The notes: generated from the sequence alone by a model not told the origin. DNA of 64,000 bases from Verrucomicrobiales bacterium (GCA_016793885.1 JAEUHE010000179.1:1-64000), one strand, 5' to 3'. Counted from the first letter of the stretch, positions 26,503-37,200 are shown. Made by a program: numbers and translations.

Positions 26503-27486
26503 CTAGTTAGCCTTCTTCCCTGAAAGGGCGTTGCTCATTTCTTCCACTAAATCTTCAGGCTTCCACTCGTTTCCGATCAGAATCTTGTGAACTTTTCCCT
26601 GAGGATTCACGACCACCGTTCGCAGATTGTGGTTGAGCACTCCCGACTCCCGATAGAAGTTCAAACCGAAATGGCGTGCCAGTAACTCGATCTGAGCCTC
26701 TTCGCCGGTGAGGAAACTCCATCGGCTCGGGTCGTACTGTAGACTGGTCCCGTAGCGCTTGAGCACCTCGGGTTGGTCCGTGGCTGGGTCAATGGTGATA
26801 CTAAAGAAATGCCAATTGGTCGGCCCGTTCGGTTGAGCTCCCAACAACTGATACGCCTTCTGGAAGTTCGAGCTCATCCGGGGGCACATGGTCGGGAACG
26901 GGCAGGTGGTAAAGATGAAGGTAAAGGCAATGGCCTGGCCTTCATACTGACTCAGCAGCACGGGACGACTGAACTCGTTGGTGAAGGCATAATCGGGAAG
27001 TGTGTCTCCCGGGAACAACGGCTCAGACGGGGCAATCTTGGGACGAGAAACCGAACTGTTCGTGCTAGCTCCCACCTTGGCGCCGGGCTCTCCGGTGCGC
27101 TTCAGAGCCTCGATCCACCCATCTTCCTCCGTGACCTTCATTGTGAAGCTGACGCGGTCACCAGGCTTGAGTACGGTCAAATCGCTTTGATCGCGGATCT
27201 CAAACTCCATGGTCATCTTGCGCATGTAGCCGGGAATCTCATCATGAGTGATCCGGGCGATGCGCTTCGAAACGTTGATCTCCTTGAGTTCGCCTCCCAC
27301 TTGGTAGCTGGTAGGGGCTGCCGCTGCGTTGGTGGCAATGGTTGCGGCTGGACTCGGCAGGGCCGTCGCGGATGGGGAATTTGAGTTGGGCCCGCACCCG
27401 GTGAGAGCTAGCACGGCCCAGCCCAGGCTCAGAAAACCACACAAACCGCGAAAGGGCTGAGAATGGCTGACGACGATCAATCTCAT
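26503..27486 (-). CDS. CusF-like plus Sco1/SenC copper-handling lipoprotein
   Basis: A predicted lipoprotein of 327 residues with lipobox LALTGC near residue 30. After a low-complexity Ala/Ser/Pro linker, residues 55-115 resemble the CusF copper-binding domain (GGELKEINVSKRIARITHDE, then MRKMTMEFEI with a MxM pair). Residues 150-320 are a Sco1/SenC thioredoxin-like domain with CPFPTMCPRM, a variant of the CxxxC copper site with two extra residues, and the conserved histidine in VLNHNLRTVVVNP. Sco proteins deliver copper to cytochrome oxidase or act as redox sensors. No oxidase genes are in the window. It precedes nothing obvious on its strand. The start ATG at 27486 is preferred over an upstream start at 27510. 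Confidence 0.88.
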   Translation of the reverse strand: MRLIVVSHSQPFRGLCGFLSLGWAVLALTGCGPNSNSPSATALPSPAATIATNAAAAPTSYQVGGELKEINVSKRIARITHDEIPGYMRKMTMEFEIRDQSDLTVLKPGDRVSFTMKVTEEDGWIEALKRTGEPGAKVGASTNSSVSRPKIAPSEPLFPGDTLPDYAFTNEFSRPVLLSQYEGQAIAFTFIFTTCPFPTMCPRMSSNFQKAYQLLGAQPNGPTNWHFFSITIDPATDQPEVLKRYGTSLQYDPSRWSFLTGEEAQIELLARHFGLNFYRESGVLNHNLRTVVVNPQGKVHKILIGNEWKPEDLVEEMSNALSGKKAN

Positions 27487-27560
27487 GGCAGTTTTAGACC
27501 TTTGGACCAACTTTCTCCGGCCTTATTCATCCCGTCAGTAAACCCGGGCTGGGCAGCTCT

Positions 27561-27809
27561 TTACTGCTCCAGCTTTTCCCAGAATGCTTCGAGCTGATCG
27601 GTATCAAAATCCGAAAGGATGGTGCCATCCACGTCGAGAACCGGGGCCAGAGTTTGCCCTGATAGCTCCTGCATTTCACTACGGGCGCTCGCATCGCTGA
27701 TGACATCGATGACCTCGTGGGGAATTCCTCGCTCGTCGAGCCAATCCCGGGCTTCCTGACACCAATCACAGTAGGGTTTTACGAAAAGTCTAACGTTACG
27801 AGGTTTCAT
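27561..27809 (-). CDS. Glutaredoxin-family protein
   Basis: An 82-residue thiol-disulfide protein with the glutaredoxin fold. The active site is YCDWC at residues 13-17, and the later conserved segment TLAPVLDVDGTILSDFDTDQL includes the cis-proline position (AP) and the glutathione or substrate loop. The DW between the cysteines is unlike the PY of classic glutaredoxins and closer to NrdH-like or UXX-star-type variants. It lies 14 bases downstream of the cupin gene and upstream of the Sco gene, all on the minus strand, so the three may be co-transcribed. Confidence 0.87.
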   Translation of the reverse strand: MKPRNVRLFVKPYCDWCQEARDWLDERGIPHEVIDVISDASARSEMQELSGQTLAPVLDVDGTILSDFDTDQLEAFWEKLEQ

Positions 27810-27823
27810 GAAAAGGGAGGGAT

Positions 27824-28189
27824 TCAGGGTTCGGTAAGGATGGTATCGGCGTGTTCATAGGCGGGAGCGCAGCAGCACAGGAGGCGAAGTGGCTCGGATC
27901 CTGTGTTCCAAAGTTTGTGCTTCTTGCCCGGAGGGATCGCGATGGCATCACCGGCCACCACATCGCAGGTCTCGGACTCGATTCGCATCTGTCCCCGACC
28001 GTGCGTGATGAAATAAATCTCCTCAGTCTTGAGATGATAGTGCTCCTGCGTGCTACCTCCGATCGGCAGCCGCGCTTCCGCGAGACTCTGCTGACGGATC
28101 GCCGAGTTGCGGTACGCCAGGAGTTCGCGGATCTCGGAACCATCCTTCGTAATGAAGGCAGGGATTGCCTCGAGATTTTTAACATCCAT
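27824..28189 (-). CDS. Cupin-domain protein
   Basis: A single-domain cupin of 121 residues. The two cupin motifs are visible: GSTQEHYHLKTEEIYFITHGRG (metal ligands HxH and E) near residues 45-65, and AGDAIAIPPGKKHKLWNTG with the fourth-ligand histidine near residue 95. It resembles mannose-6-phosphate isomerase-like cupins of unknown substrate. The ATG at 28189 follows a GGGGG stretch and is preferred over a TTG at 28225. Its promoter faces that of rhaB across about 145 bases, so a role in sugar metabolism is possible but unproven. Confidence 0.85.
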   Translation of the reverse strand: MDVKNLEAIPAFITKDGSEIRELLAYRNSAIRQQSLAEARLPIGGSTQEHYHLKTEEIYFITHGRGQMRIESETCDVVAGDAIAIPPGKKHKLWNTGSEPLRLLCCCAPAYEHADTILTEP

Positions 28190-28334
28190 ACCCCCATAAA
28201 ATGCCCGACTGGGATCCAACTGCAAAGAGGAATTCTATCGTAATTTTCGTAGACTTTGGGCTTCCCAAGCGTTGAACTTTTGCATTCCTCAATGCGAAGT
28301 CGAGTCGGCGGTGCTCCTCGGCTGCGAAGAAACA

Positions 28335-29831
28335 ATGCGATTTATGGGTCAACAAGTTTATCTCGGAATCGATCTGGGCGCGGAGAGCGGGCGGGTGATG
28401 GCCGGTTTGTGGAACGGCAACACGATCCGATTGGAGGAACTTCACCGATTCTCCAATGGCGGGGTCTGGTTGGGGGATTCTCTGCGCTGGGATATTCTTC
28501 GGCTTTGGGCAGAAATTCAGAACGGTCTTTCGCTGGCCGCACGGAGGTTCGGGGACTCGATTGTTTCCGTGGGCATCGACACGTGGGGCGTGGACTTTGT
28601 GCTCCTGTCCAAGTCGCAGGAGCTGCTGGGTTTGCCGTATCACTATCGCGATCCGCGTACGCAGGGGATCATGGCCCGGACCTTGCAGCAAGTACCACGG
28701 GAGCGCATCTTTCAGACAACCGGTCTCCAGTTCATGGAAATCAACACCCTGTTCCAACTGATCGCCTTCAGGGACAAAAACCCAGAGCTCCTCGCCGCGG
28801 CGGATTGCTTCCTGATGATGCCTGACTTCCTGAACTGGTGTTTGTCCGGCGAGCGGGTCTGCGAGTTCACCAATGCAACGACCACCCAATTCTTTGATCC
28901 GACGGCACGCGGCTGGGCGGTCGATCTGCTTCGTGACCTCCGGCTTCCTAACTCCATTTTCCCACGGGTCGTGCAGCCAGGATCGGTGCTCGGAGGCATT
29001 CGCCCCTCCGTGGCCTCGCGGACCGGCCTTAAAAAGGTCCAAGTGGTCGCCCCGGCTACACACGACACCGGATCGGCGGTGGCGGCAGCTCCCACGGCCA
29101 ACACCGGTCATCCAACCTGGGCCTACATCAGTTCGGGCACATGGTCCCTGATGGGGGTTGAAGTTCAACAGGCCATTTTGACATCCCGCAGCCTCGAACT
29201 GAACATGACCAATGAGGGAGGGGTTGATGGCACATACCGCCTCCTTAAAAACATTATGGGCCTGTGGCTGTTGCAACAATGCAAACGGTCCTTTGAGAGG
29301 AGCGGCACGGTCTACTCCTATGAGCATCTGGTTAGCCTGGCCGCTGCGAGTACGCCACTCCGGAGCCTGGTCGATCCTGACCATCCGAGCTTTCTGAGTC
29401 CTGAAGACATGCCCTCCGCCCTCCAGGAATTTTGTCGCAGGACGGGGCAGCCTGAGCCTCAGTCCGAAGGCCAACTCGTCCGGTGCGTGCTAGAAAGTCT
29501 GGCGCTGAAGTACGCCACCACGCTCGGAGCCCTAGAAGACTTGGTCGGGAGGCGCGTGGAGGTAATCCATGTCATGGGCGGGGGATCGAGGAACGCCCTC
29601 CTCAACCAATTCACGGCCGATGCTTGCGCTCGTCCGGTGTTGGCCGGACCGGTCGAAGCGACCGTTTTGGGCAATCTGCTCGTGCAAGTGCAGGCCCGCG
29701 GGGAGCTGGGATCTTTGGCCCAACTCCGCTCGGTAGTTCGTCAGTCGAACGAGCTGCAGAGCTTCGAGCCTCAGAACAGTGAATCCTGGTCAGCGGCGCG
29801 GGACCGCTTCCAAACCCTTTCGCAGGCCTGA
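28335..29831 (+). CDS. rhaB: Rhamnulokinase
   Basis: Phosphorylates L-rhamnulose to rhamnulose-1-phosphate. It is a FGGY/hexokinase-actin-fold kinase of about 498 residues from the ATG at 28335. The phosphate-1 motif [13 protein letters not shown], the [13 protein letters not shown] block, [23 protein letters not shown] and the adenosine motif [19 protein letters not shown] are all present. The frame is open upstream to 28272, but the actin-fold start makes that unlikely. The rhamnose mutarotase gene follows with one base between stop and start. Isomerase and aldolase genes (rhaA, rhaD) are not in this window. Confidence 0.94.
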   Translation: MRFMGQQVYLGIDLGAESGRVMAGLWNGNTIRLEELHRFSNGGVWLGDSLRWDILRLWAEIQNGLSLAARRFGDSIVSVGIDTWGVDFVLLSKSQELLGLPYHYRDPRTQGIMARTLQQVPRERIFQTTGLQFMEINTLFQLIAFRDKNPELLAAADCFLMMPDFLNWCLSGERVCEFTNATTTQFFDPTARGWAVDLLRDLRLPNSIFPRVVQPGSVLGGIRPSVASRTGLKKVQVVAPATHDTGSAVAAAPTANTGHPTWAYISSGTWSLMGVEVQQAILTSRSLELNMTNEGGVDGTYRLLKNIMGLWLLQQCKRSFERSGTVYSYEHLVSLAAASTPLRSLVDPDHPSFLSPEDMPSALQEFCRRTGQPEPQSEGQLVRCVLESLALKYATTLGALEDLVGRRVEVIHVMGGGSRNALLNQFTADACARPVLAGPVEATVLGNLLVQVQARGELGSLAQLRSVVRQSNELQSFEPQNSESWSAARDRFQTLSQA

Positions 29832-29832
29832 G

Positions 29833-30186
29833 ATGATCCGGAAAGCCTTCAAGATGTTCGTTCATCCGGATCAGCATGCTGAGTATGAGCGTCGACATCG
29901 TCCGATCTGGCCAGAGTTGGAAGCGGTGCTCCGACAACACGGGGTGCGATCCTATAGCATCTTCATCGACAGCACTACGAATGAGCTGTTTGCGTACGCG
30001 GAGATTGAGGATGAATCTCGTTGGGAACAGATCGCGGCCACTGAGGTTTGCCAGCGATGGTGGAAGTCCATGAGCTCCCTGATGGAGAGTCATCCCGACC
30101 ACCGACCTAAGTCGGTGGAGTTACGTGAAGTGTTTCGGCTAGGTGACCGAGGTGGATCTGCCGTTCGGGGCGCTGAAGAGGTTTAG
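29833..30186 (+). CDS. rhaM: L-rhamnose mutarotase
   Basis: Interconverts the alpha and beta anomers of L-rhamnose. It is 117 residues, slightly longer than the usual 104. The family pattern is clear: [30 protein letters not shown] with the catalytic-type His, [20 protein letters not shown], then [17 protein letters not shown]. The sequence TGAGATG joins it to rhaB, so translation is coupled. The last 12 residues after LREVFRL are extra and probably disordered. Together the pair shows that the organism uses rhamnose, a common plant and algal sugar. Confidence 0.94.
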   Translation: MIRKAFKMFVHPDQHAEYERRHRPIWPELEAVLRQHGVRSYSIFIDSTTNELFAYAEIEDESRWEQIAATEVCQRWWKSMSSLMESHPDHRPKSVELREVFRLGDRGGSAVRGAEEV

Positions 30187-30274
30187 AGGCAAGCGCGAGA
30201 AGGAGCCTCGGTAGATCGATCAAGCGTTGGCTCTCGGCGAGGCGGCTTCGTTCCCAACCCGAAAGCTTCTGGCC

Positions 30275-30335
30275 TATCGGGGCTCGAGTCGAATGTCGCC
30301 CTACCTCGTCGTAGCGTGAGGCTCCGTCGTCCTTG
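30275..30335 (-). repeat. Interspersed repeat copy C
   Basis: GGGGCTCGAGTCGAATGTCG followed by CCCTACC and a GTCGTAGCGTGAGGCTCC tail matches, in inverted orientation, the TCGAG...CCCTACC...CGTCACG layout of copies A, B1 and B2. It lies between rhaM and the esterase gene, about 90 bases after rhaM. Just beyond it a degenerate GTGTTCTCTGCGCTCTTCCC resembles the arm of the 12.2 kb inverted repeat. Confidence 0.5.
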
Positions 30336-30445
30336 TGTTCTCTGCGCTCTTCCCGTCTCTGCGGTGCAAATCGGGCCTGTTTAGAGGAAGAACCTGGCTT
30401 CGCTTTTTTATTGATGCGGTTGCGGTCCCCTCTCACTGTCGCGCC

Positions 30446-31345
30446 ATGCTCCGAATACTCCTCATCGCTTGGATCATTGTCTCGAGTGGCTTTGCAACTG
30501 CCGCCGCGCTTCCGCCGGTGGAGCTTTGGCCGGGAACGCCTCCGGGAGAACAGAAACCTCTGGGCGAGGAGAAGGATCTTTCCAAGCCGACCGATGGGTT
30601 AGTTGCCGGCAAAGCTGTCATTCGTCTGGGAAATGTTTCGAAACCCACTCTGCAAGTGTTTACCCCACCGCAGGGACAGGCCAATGGCTCAGCGGTGCTG
30701 GTTTGTCCCGGGGGAGGCTACCATATTCTGGCCATGGATTTGGAAGGGACCGAGGTTTGCGAGTGGCTGAACTCGATTGGCGTCACGGCCCTGCTGCTGA
30801 AGTATCGAGTGCCGAAACGGGAAGGGGCATCGGAAGGTCTCGCCCCCATCCAGGACGCGCAACGCGCCCTGGGGCTGACGCGGCTGAACGCCAAAGTCTG
30901 GGGGATCAATCCCGACCGAATCGGTGTGATGGGATTCAGCGCCGGAGGACATCTGTCCGCGCGATTGAGCAACAACTTTCGAGAGCGGAGCTATCCTGCG
31001 GTGGACGAGGCGGATCGACTGAGCTGCCGTCCCGACTTCACGCTGCTCATTTATCCCGCCTACTTAACCGACAAGGACAAGGGCGATCAGCTGCGACCCG
31101 AGATGCCGGTGTCGAACCAAACTCCACCTACTTTCATAGCGATCTCTCAGGACGATCCGGTTCGGGTGGAAAACGTATTGCACTACTCGATCTCACTTCA
31201 GGCCTCCAAAGTGCCCATGGAACTGCATATCTATCCCAAAGGCGGGCACGGCTACGGGCTGCGTCGCACGCAAGAAAACGTCACGAGTTGGCCGGATCGT
31301 GCCACAGACTGGATGCGCGGGCGAGGTCTCTTGCGGGCGAACTAG
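30446..31345 (+). CDS. Secreted alpha/beta hydrolase (esterase-like)
   Basis: An exported esterase of 299 residues with signal peptide MLRILLIAWIIVSSGFATAAA. The alpha/beta hydrolase fold shows the oxyanion strand LVCPGGGYHILAM, the nucleophile elbow GVMGFSAGGHLSARL near residue 165, the acid in FIAISQDDPVRVEN, and the histidine in YPKGGHGYGLR. The pattern is that of BD-FAE/acetylxylan esterase-like enzymes that remove acetyl or feruloyl groups from plant polysaccharides. The frame is open upstream to 30335, but the signal peptide fixes the ATG at 30446. The substrate is inferred from family only. Confidence 0.9.
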   Translation: MLRILLIAWIIVSSGFATAAALPPVELWPGTPPGEQKPLGEEKDLSKPTDGLVAGKAVIRLGNVSKPTLQVFTPPQGQANGSAVLVCPGGGYHILAMDLEGTEVCEWLNSIGVTALLLKYRVPKREGASEGLAPIQDAQRALGLTRLNAKVWGINPDRIGVMGFSAGGHLSARLSNNFRERSYPAVDEADRLSCRPDFTLLIYPAYLTDKDKGDQLRPEMPVSNQTPPTFIAISQDDPVRVENVLHYSISLQASKVPMELHIYPKGGHGYGLRRTQENVTSWPDRATDWMRGRGLLRAN

Positions 31346-31359
31346 TGGAAGACACCAGA

Positions 31360-32415
31360 CTAATTTTTACCGGGAGCAGTCGCATCGACCGCGGTTTTCT
31401 CAGCGGGCTTCGGCTGCTGCTCCTTCAGGAGCGTTTCAATTTTGGATTCGAGAGCCTTCTTGGTTACGTCGTACATCGTATTGGTGATGGCGGCCATCGC
31501 TTGGCGGGCGATGTCATATCGGCCAGCATTGATATTGAGGCGGGCGAAATGGATCTGGACCCCTTGACGTTCGATATCGTCCCTCGCCACCCGGAACGCG
31601 TTAGTCCAGGCTTTGAGGGCGTCGTCGGCCAGCTTGATACGCGCCAGCAAATCCGCTTTAGGATCTCCTGATTTCGGCTGGGGAAAGCCGTAATAGCTCT
31701 GGGCGAAATCGGCGGCGAGGATGAAGTTGGTGGGATCGAGTTCCAAGGCCCGACGGTACAGAGCCATCGCATCGTGCATCACAGCGGTAACGTCCTTCTT
31801 GAGGACTTTGGCACCATCCGCTCGGAAGAGATACAGCGTGGTGGCTAGATTGTGATAGTAAGTGGGTTCCCAAGGATTCAGTTCAATGGCTTTGGCATAG
31901 TGGAAAAAAGCGTTGGTCACGGGGCCTCGATGCCCGTAGAGGTTTGCCAGATTGTTCCAGGCCGCCGGATCCTGGGGATTCAGTTCCTTCGCTTTCAACC
32001 ATTGGACATAGGAGCCCTCCTCGTCGTCGCTATCGCTAAGGAAAGCGCCGAAGGCGCTGCGTCCCTTGGCGTGGTTGGGGTAGAGCTGAACGAAGTCCTC
32101 GTAGGCTCGTCGGACCGGAGCCAGCTTAGCCTGAACTCGTGCCTTCAGCAGTTGGTCGGAGCCGGCCAAGGAGTTGGTGCTGGATTGCGTGATGAGGTCA
32201 TCGATCTCGGCGCGAGACTGGTCATCCAGTTCCATGACGCGCTTGAGAGCCAGGTCAGCGGGGGAGTTGGTAGCTACGGGGCCGGACTTAGCGGTGTCGA
32301 GCCGGCTCGTCGAGAGGGTAGGCCGAGCGATCAGCCAGTTGCTGACCGTTGTGGGCGAATTCGTGGCCAGGAGGGCGGTGAGCACACCGACGAGCAGATC
32401 ATTCACGTCCGGCAA
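31360..32415 (-). CDS. Tetratricopeptide-repeat protein
   Basis: A 351-residue protein with TPR-like helical pairs between about residues 130 and 250: PAAWNNLANLYGHRGPVTNAFFHYAKAIELNPWEPTYYHNLATTL and MALYRRALELDPTNFILAADFAQSYYGF. The N-terminus (NDLLVGVLTALLATNSP) is weakly hydrophobic and may be an export signal. The first codon of the frame is TTG, so the start is uncertain. The C-terminus is a Lys/Ala/Pro-rich tail. It probably serves as a protein-protein scaffold. It converges with the esterase gene and is divergent from the cytochrome/dehydrogenase gene. Confidence 0.8.
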   Translation of the reverse strand: MPDVNDLLVGVLTALLATNSPTTVSNWLIARPTLSTSRLDTAKSGPVATNSPADLALKRVMELDDQSRAEIDDLITQSSTNSLAGSDQLLKARVQAKLAPVRRAYEDFVQLYPNHAKGRSAFGAFLSDSDDEEGSYVQWLKAKELNPQDPAAWNNLANLYGHRGPVTNAFFHYAKAIELNPWEPTYYHNLATTLYLFRADGAKVLKKDVTAVMHDAMALYRRALELDPTNFILAADFAQSYYGFPQPKSGDPKADLLARIKLADDALKAWTNAFRVARDDIERQGVQIHFARLNINAGRYDIARQAMAAITNTMYDVTKKALESKIETLLKEQQPKPAEKTAVDATAPGKN

Positions 32416-32503
32416 GCTAACAAGGCCACTCCGCGAATTCCACAGGAGTTTTCCGCCGATCTGGCATTGTCTGATTCCGGAATCCGTCTAAGATCATTGG
32501 AAC

Positions 32504-34198
32504 ATGCATCTTGCAAACCGCATACCCCACTTCCCTCGAGGAAGGTCCGTCGGCTTCCTGGGGGCCTTGGTTCTCAGTCTTGGCTTCTTGCTCGGTTCCA
32601 ATGCCTGGGCCGCTAGTCCCACGGCGGAACAAATGGAACGCGGACGAACGGTGTACCAACAGAACTGCTTTATTTGTCATCAGCTCAACGGATTGGGACT
32701 GCCGGGCACCTATCCGCCGCTGGCAAAGTCGGACTACCTTTTCGAGGACCGAGCCCGCTCCATCCGTGTCATCATCGAAGGTCTTTCGGGCGAAATTCGG
32801 GTGAACGGGCGTCGGTTTGCCGGCGCCATGCAACCTGTGCTCATCAACAATGAGCAGATCGCCGACGTTTTGACGTTCGTAGGCAACAGCTGGGGCAACG
32901 AATGGGAACCGTTTACGGCGGAAGAAGTGCAGCAAGTCCGCAGGAAGACCCCCTATAAGACTTTTGAAGCCCTGGTGGCTGCCAGTCAGTTTCCACCCTT
33001 ACCTACTCCTCCTGAAGGCTTTACGATTCGCGAGGTGGTCAAAATGCCCGCTAACCCGCTCCGTATCGCCAGTGATGGCTCGGGCCGAATGCTTTACGTT
33101 TTGACCGGGAACAATGGCGACGTATGGCGAGTGGATCCGGTCAACAACGCGCTCAAGCAGGTACTCTGGGGTAGCAAGTATTTGGAAAAACGGCCGAAGG
33201 ATCTTGGTGGGCCGATCATTCTGGTCGGGATGGTGATGGACAAGGAAGGTCGGCTCTATATCGGATCGAATCAGCAGAACGAAGAGACCTTGCCGGTGCA
33301 AAACATTGTGACGATCTATCGCACTACCGAAACCCTGGCTGGCGACCCGGCCAGCCCGAAGCCCTGGTATCAGACAAACTATCCGGGAAATGGGGCCTAC
33401 GTCCATGGCTTGGAAGGCATGGCCTTCGCTCCGGACGGAGCCTTGTTTGTGGCGAACGGTGCCCGTACAGACGCCGGACAACTAGGCGGTGAGCCTCGGT
33501 TTTATGGAAAAGGGGAAACGGAACTGACCTCTTCCATCTGGCGGATCGACCCGAAGACCACCCCGCCTTCCATGGAGGTTTTCGCTCGTGGGATCCGCAA
33601 CGGCTACGGGTTGGCGTTTAACGAAGCCGGCGAGCTCTTCGAGAGTGAGAACGGCCCGGATGCTCACGCTCCTGAGGAACTCAACCTGATCGAGAAGGGT
33701 AAACACTATGGCTTTCCCTATCGGTTCGGAGACTGGACCCGCAAAGCCTATAGCCATACCCCCGACGCCCCCGAAGGCCTCGAGTTCACGCTCCCGATCG
33801 TGAATTTAGGCCCGGATGGAGGTTACGGCGGAACCCCGCTCTACAGCTTTCACCCCCATTCCTCCCCGGGAGGTATGGCATTCCTGGGCTCCGACTTTCC
33901 CGAAGGATGGCGGGGAACCCTGCTGATGAGCCGCTTCGGAAACTTTATTCGCAGCCCGGAGCCCCATATGGGTTTTGATGTGCTTCAAATCAAATTGCAC
34001 AAGAACGCCAAAGGAGTCTATGAGAGTTACGTCCACACGGCTTTGGCCCCTTTGGGACGCCCCAACGATGTTCATGTTAGCGGCAAGGGTAAGGTGTATA
34101 TATCAGAGTACGGTCGAGCCACCAACAGCTTCGCTTCCTATTCTCTGCCCGGCCGGATACTGGAACTCGCCGTTAAACCCTCTTCAACAGCTCAGTAG
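32504..34198 (+). CDS. Cytochrome c fused to PQQ-type sugar dehydrogenase beta-propeller
   Basis: An exported 564-residue protein with signal peptide (GFLGALVLSLGFLLGSNAWA). Residues 40-130 form a class I cytochrome c domain with the haem motif NCFICHQ and a likely axial Met in FAGAMQP. Residues 160-560 are a beta-propeller of the glucose/sorbosone dehydrogenase type (PF07995), with repeats such as IASDGSGRMLYVLTGNNGDVWR, GLEGMAFAPDGALFVANGAR and IRNGYGLAFNEAGELFESENGPDAHAPEELNLI. The cytochrome would pass electrons from sugar oxidation to the respiratory chain. PQQ use is inferred from the family. The order cytochrome-then-propeller in one chain is seen in Verrucomicrobia and Planctomycetes. 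Confidence 0.88.
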   Translation: MHLANRIPHFPRGRSVGFLGALVLSLGFLLGSNAWAASPTAEQMERGRTVYQQNCFICHQLNGLGLPGTYPPLAKSDYLFEDRARSIRVIIEGLSGEIRVNGRRFAGAMQPVLINNEQIADVLTFVGNSWGNEWEPFTAEEVQQVRRKTPYKTFEALVAASQFPPLPTPPEGFTIREVVKMPANPLRIASDGSGRMLYVLTGNNGDVWRVDPVNNALKQVLWGSKYLEKRPKDLGGPIILVGMVMDKEGRLYIGSNQQNEETLPVQNIVTIYRTTETLAGDPASPKPWYQTNYPGNGAYVHGLEGMAFAPDGALFVANGARTDAGQLGGEPRFYGKGETELTSSIWRIDPKTTPPSMEVFARGIRNGYGLAFNEAGELFESENGPDAHAPEELNLIEKGKHYGFPYRFGDWTRKAYSHTPDAPEGLEFTLPIVNLGPDGGYGGTPLYSFHPHSSPGGMAFLGSDFPEGWRGTLLMSRFGNFIRSPEPHMGFDVLQIKLHKNAKGVYESYVHTALAPLGRPNDVHVSGKGKVYISEYGRATNSFASYSLPGRILELAVKPSSTAQ

Positions 34199-34258
34199 AC
34201 AAACGATAAGGTCCAAGGCAGGTTGGAGTGTCAGCTACACAGATCAGCCATTTGTATC

Positions 34259-37200
34259 ATGGCCTTGAACGATAAGCGTCGTATTCGAGACCGAGTCGTG
34301 GGCAAAAATCCCTCGCCGGGCTGCTCTGCCTTCACGCATCCCCTGCATTTTGTGAACTCTCCGTTCCATTGCCTCATCCTGGCCTGGTGGTTGATGACCG
34401 CTGTAGGCTCCCTTTCAGCGGGAGATATTCTGTTCCATGAAATCCTGTTCCATCCCAAACAGCCGGTGGATGGACCGGAGCCGGTGGGAGAAGAGTTCAT
34501 CGAACTTTACAACCAGGGTACAAACGCCGTCAGCCTGAATGGTTGGCGGCTAACCCGCGGAGTGGATTACGTGTTTGGCGATATCACGATGCCGGCGGGC
34601 GGATATCTGGTGCTGGCGGCCGACACCAACATCTTTGCTGCTCGATATCCGGGAGTGGCGCCCGTGGTGGGAAACTGGAGAGGGCGACTTAGCAATCGAT
34701 GGCAGAGCCTGGACTTGGTGGAACCGACCGGGAGGATTCATGATAGCCTGAGTTATGCCACCGACGGAGACTGGGCGGTTCGGATTAAAGGCCCACCGCT
34801 GTCCGGCACCCGAGGTTGGGAATGGCATTCATCAGCTGATGGGCCAGGAGCATCCTTGGAAGTGATCCACTCCGATCAGGCCAATGAACACGGCCAAAAC
34901 TGGAGCGCCAGTTTGATCGAGGGCGGCACACCGGGAGCACCCAATTCGACCGCCAGTTCCAGCATTCCTCCGATGATCCTTCAGGTGGAACATGCTCCGG
35001 CCATCCCTAGGTCCACCGACCAGGTCACGATTCAAGCGCGACTCGTCGACCGAAGCTTAGTGGGGGTCACGGCCCTGGTGCATTACCGCGATGCTAGCAC
35101 GACGACTCCGGCTGACTTTGTGGCGGTTCCCATGTCTGACACCGGGCTCCTGGGCGATGGGGCTGCCGGCGACGGCGTATTCGCGGCCCGGCTGCCGGCT
35201 CAGCCGAACGGAACCATTATCGAATTCTTCATCGAAGCCAAGAGTCCAGCGGGCGGTCAGCGTTTTTGGCCGGCACCGGCGCTGAACGAGGCTGGACAGT
35301 GGGAGCAGTCAGCCAACGCACTCTACCAAGTCGACGAAAGCCCAATCGAAAGTTCGCAGCCGTATTACCGGATTGTGATGACGCAAACCGAGCGTCAGAT
35401 CCTCCGCAATATCAATCCCTCGAGCGATGCTGCGATGAACGCCACATTCATCAGCTCGGATGACCGAGGCATCGAGATTCGCTATCTGTGCGCGGTTCGA
35501 ATTCGCGGCGCCGGCAGCCGGTTTCGAAACCCGACCAATTTGCGGGTGAGCTTTCCCAACGACAAGTTGTGGAAAGGTATTCCCGACATCAATTTAAACA
35601 CTCAATACACCTATCTTCAGCTGGCGGGAGCCCGGCTCGCTCAAAAGGCGGGGCTGAGCATGGCCGATGCGCGCGCCGTCCAGGTGCGCGTCAACGGGGC
35701 GAACCTCGCGGCGACCGGACCGGACAGCGTTCAACAAGGCTCCTACGTGGCGCTTGAGCCCTTGGGTCCCGACTGGGTGGAGAATCACTATCCCCTCGAC
35801 TCGAATGGCAACCTGTACCGCGTCTCGGTCGGGAATCACGCTGGAACATTAAGTCCACTCGCGAACAAATCTCAGGCGGTCTCCATCGGTTACACCAAGA
35901 ATTCCAACTCCAGCGAGGACGACTGGTCAGATCTCCTCCGACTCACCGAGGTTCTGAATAATGTCCCGGATGAGGAATACGTCGCGGAGGTTCGCAAGGT
36001 GATCGATGTCGAACAATGGATGCGCTACTTCGCCTTCATGACCTTGGCGACTTCCCTGGAAACCTCTTTCGCAACCGGCCGAGGCGACGACTATTCCCTC
36101 TATCGAGGAGTCACCGATCCACGCTTCCATCTGATCGTTCACGATCTGGACACCGTGTTCGGGTTGGGCGACACCACGAGCAATCCGGGGATCAATATTT
36201 TCCGCATGGTACCGGTTGTGAATCGGAACGCGAACACGACTGTGTTGAACCGCTTCATGCTGCATCCCGAATTCGTTCCCATCTACTTTCAGGAACTGAT
36301 GCGGATGATCGAGACGATCTTTGACGCTCGATACCTGAACCCTTTCTTGGATTCCACGCTGAAAGAGTTTGTGAATCCCGACTTGATCGCCGCCATGAAG
36401 GCGTTCCAGGTGGCCCGGAACCAAGGCGTGCTCACCCAGATTCCCCGCGAGATGGTGATTACCAGCTCTCTGCCGATCGTTGACGGCTATCTGCGAACAG
36501 CGATTTCCGAGGTGGACCTCAGCGGGCTCGCCGACGTGGTCCAGACTCGATCCGTCGAAGTGAACGGCATCAAAGCCAACTGGACGGCGTGGAAGGGAGA
36601 GTGGTCTCGGACGGGGATCGCTCTGCAGCCCGGGATCAATCGGGTGCAGGTCCGATCACTCGATGCGGGCGGGAAGGAGCTGCGGCGACAGTTTCTGGAC
36701 ATCTGGTACGATGCTGGCCCCGCCCAGGCGGTGACCGGCCCCATCACCTCCGATACCACTTGGACGGCTGCCGGAGGGCCGTATGACATCTCTGCATCCC
36801 TTACCGTTCCCGTGGGCAGGACTCTCACGATCGAGCCGGGTGCCACCGTCTGGTTTGGCAACGGAGCTGGCTTGGTGGTTGCGGGTCGTTTGGTCGCAGA
36901 AGGAACGGAGACGGCCCGCATCCGATTCACCCGGCCGCCCGGGGGAACCGGCCGATGGAACGGTATCCAGTTCAACGGCACGCTCGCCGATAATCGGATC
37001 CGTTTCGCTGAGTTTGAGTTCTCCGACGGTGGCTCGCATCATGTGGGTGGCTCAAACTCCAAGTTGTGGATCGAAGGTTGCACCTGGCAGGCTGGGGGAT
37101 CGAAAAGCATCATCGAACTGGCCAACTCTTCGGCACTCATTCGTGGAAACCAGCTCCCTGATCTGGTCGGAGCGGAGCATATCCATGGCGGGCCAGTGCC

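Noticed and set aside
28179-29474. 431-residue open frame on the minus strand over rhaB
   Set aside because: It lies opposite rhaB and the cupin gene start. It has no recognisable motif and has shadow-type composition.
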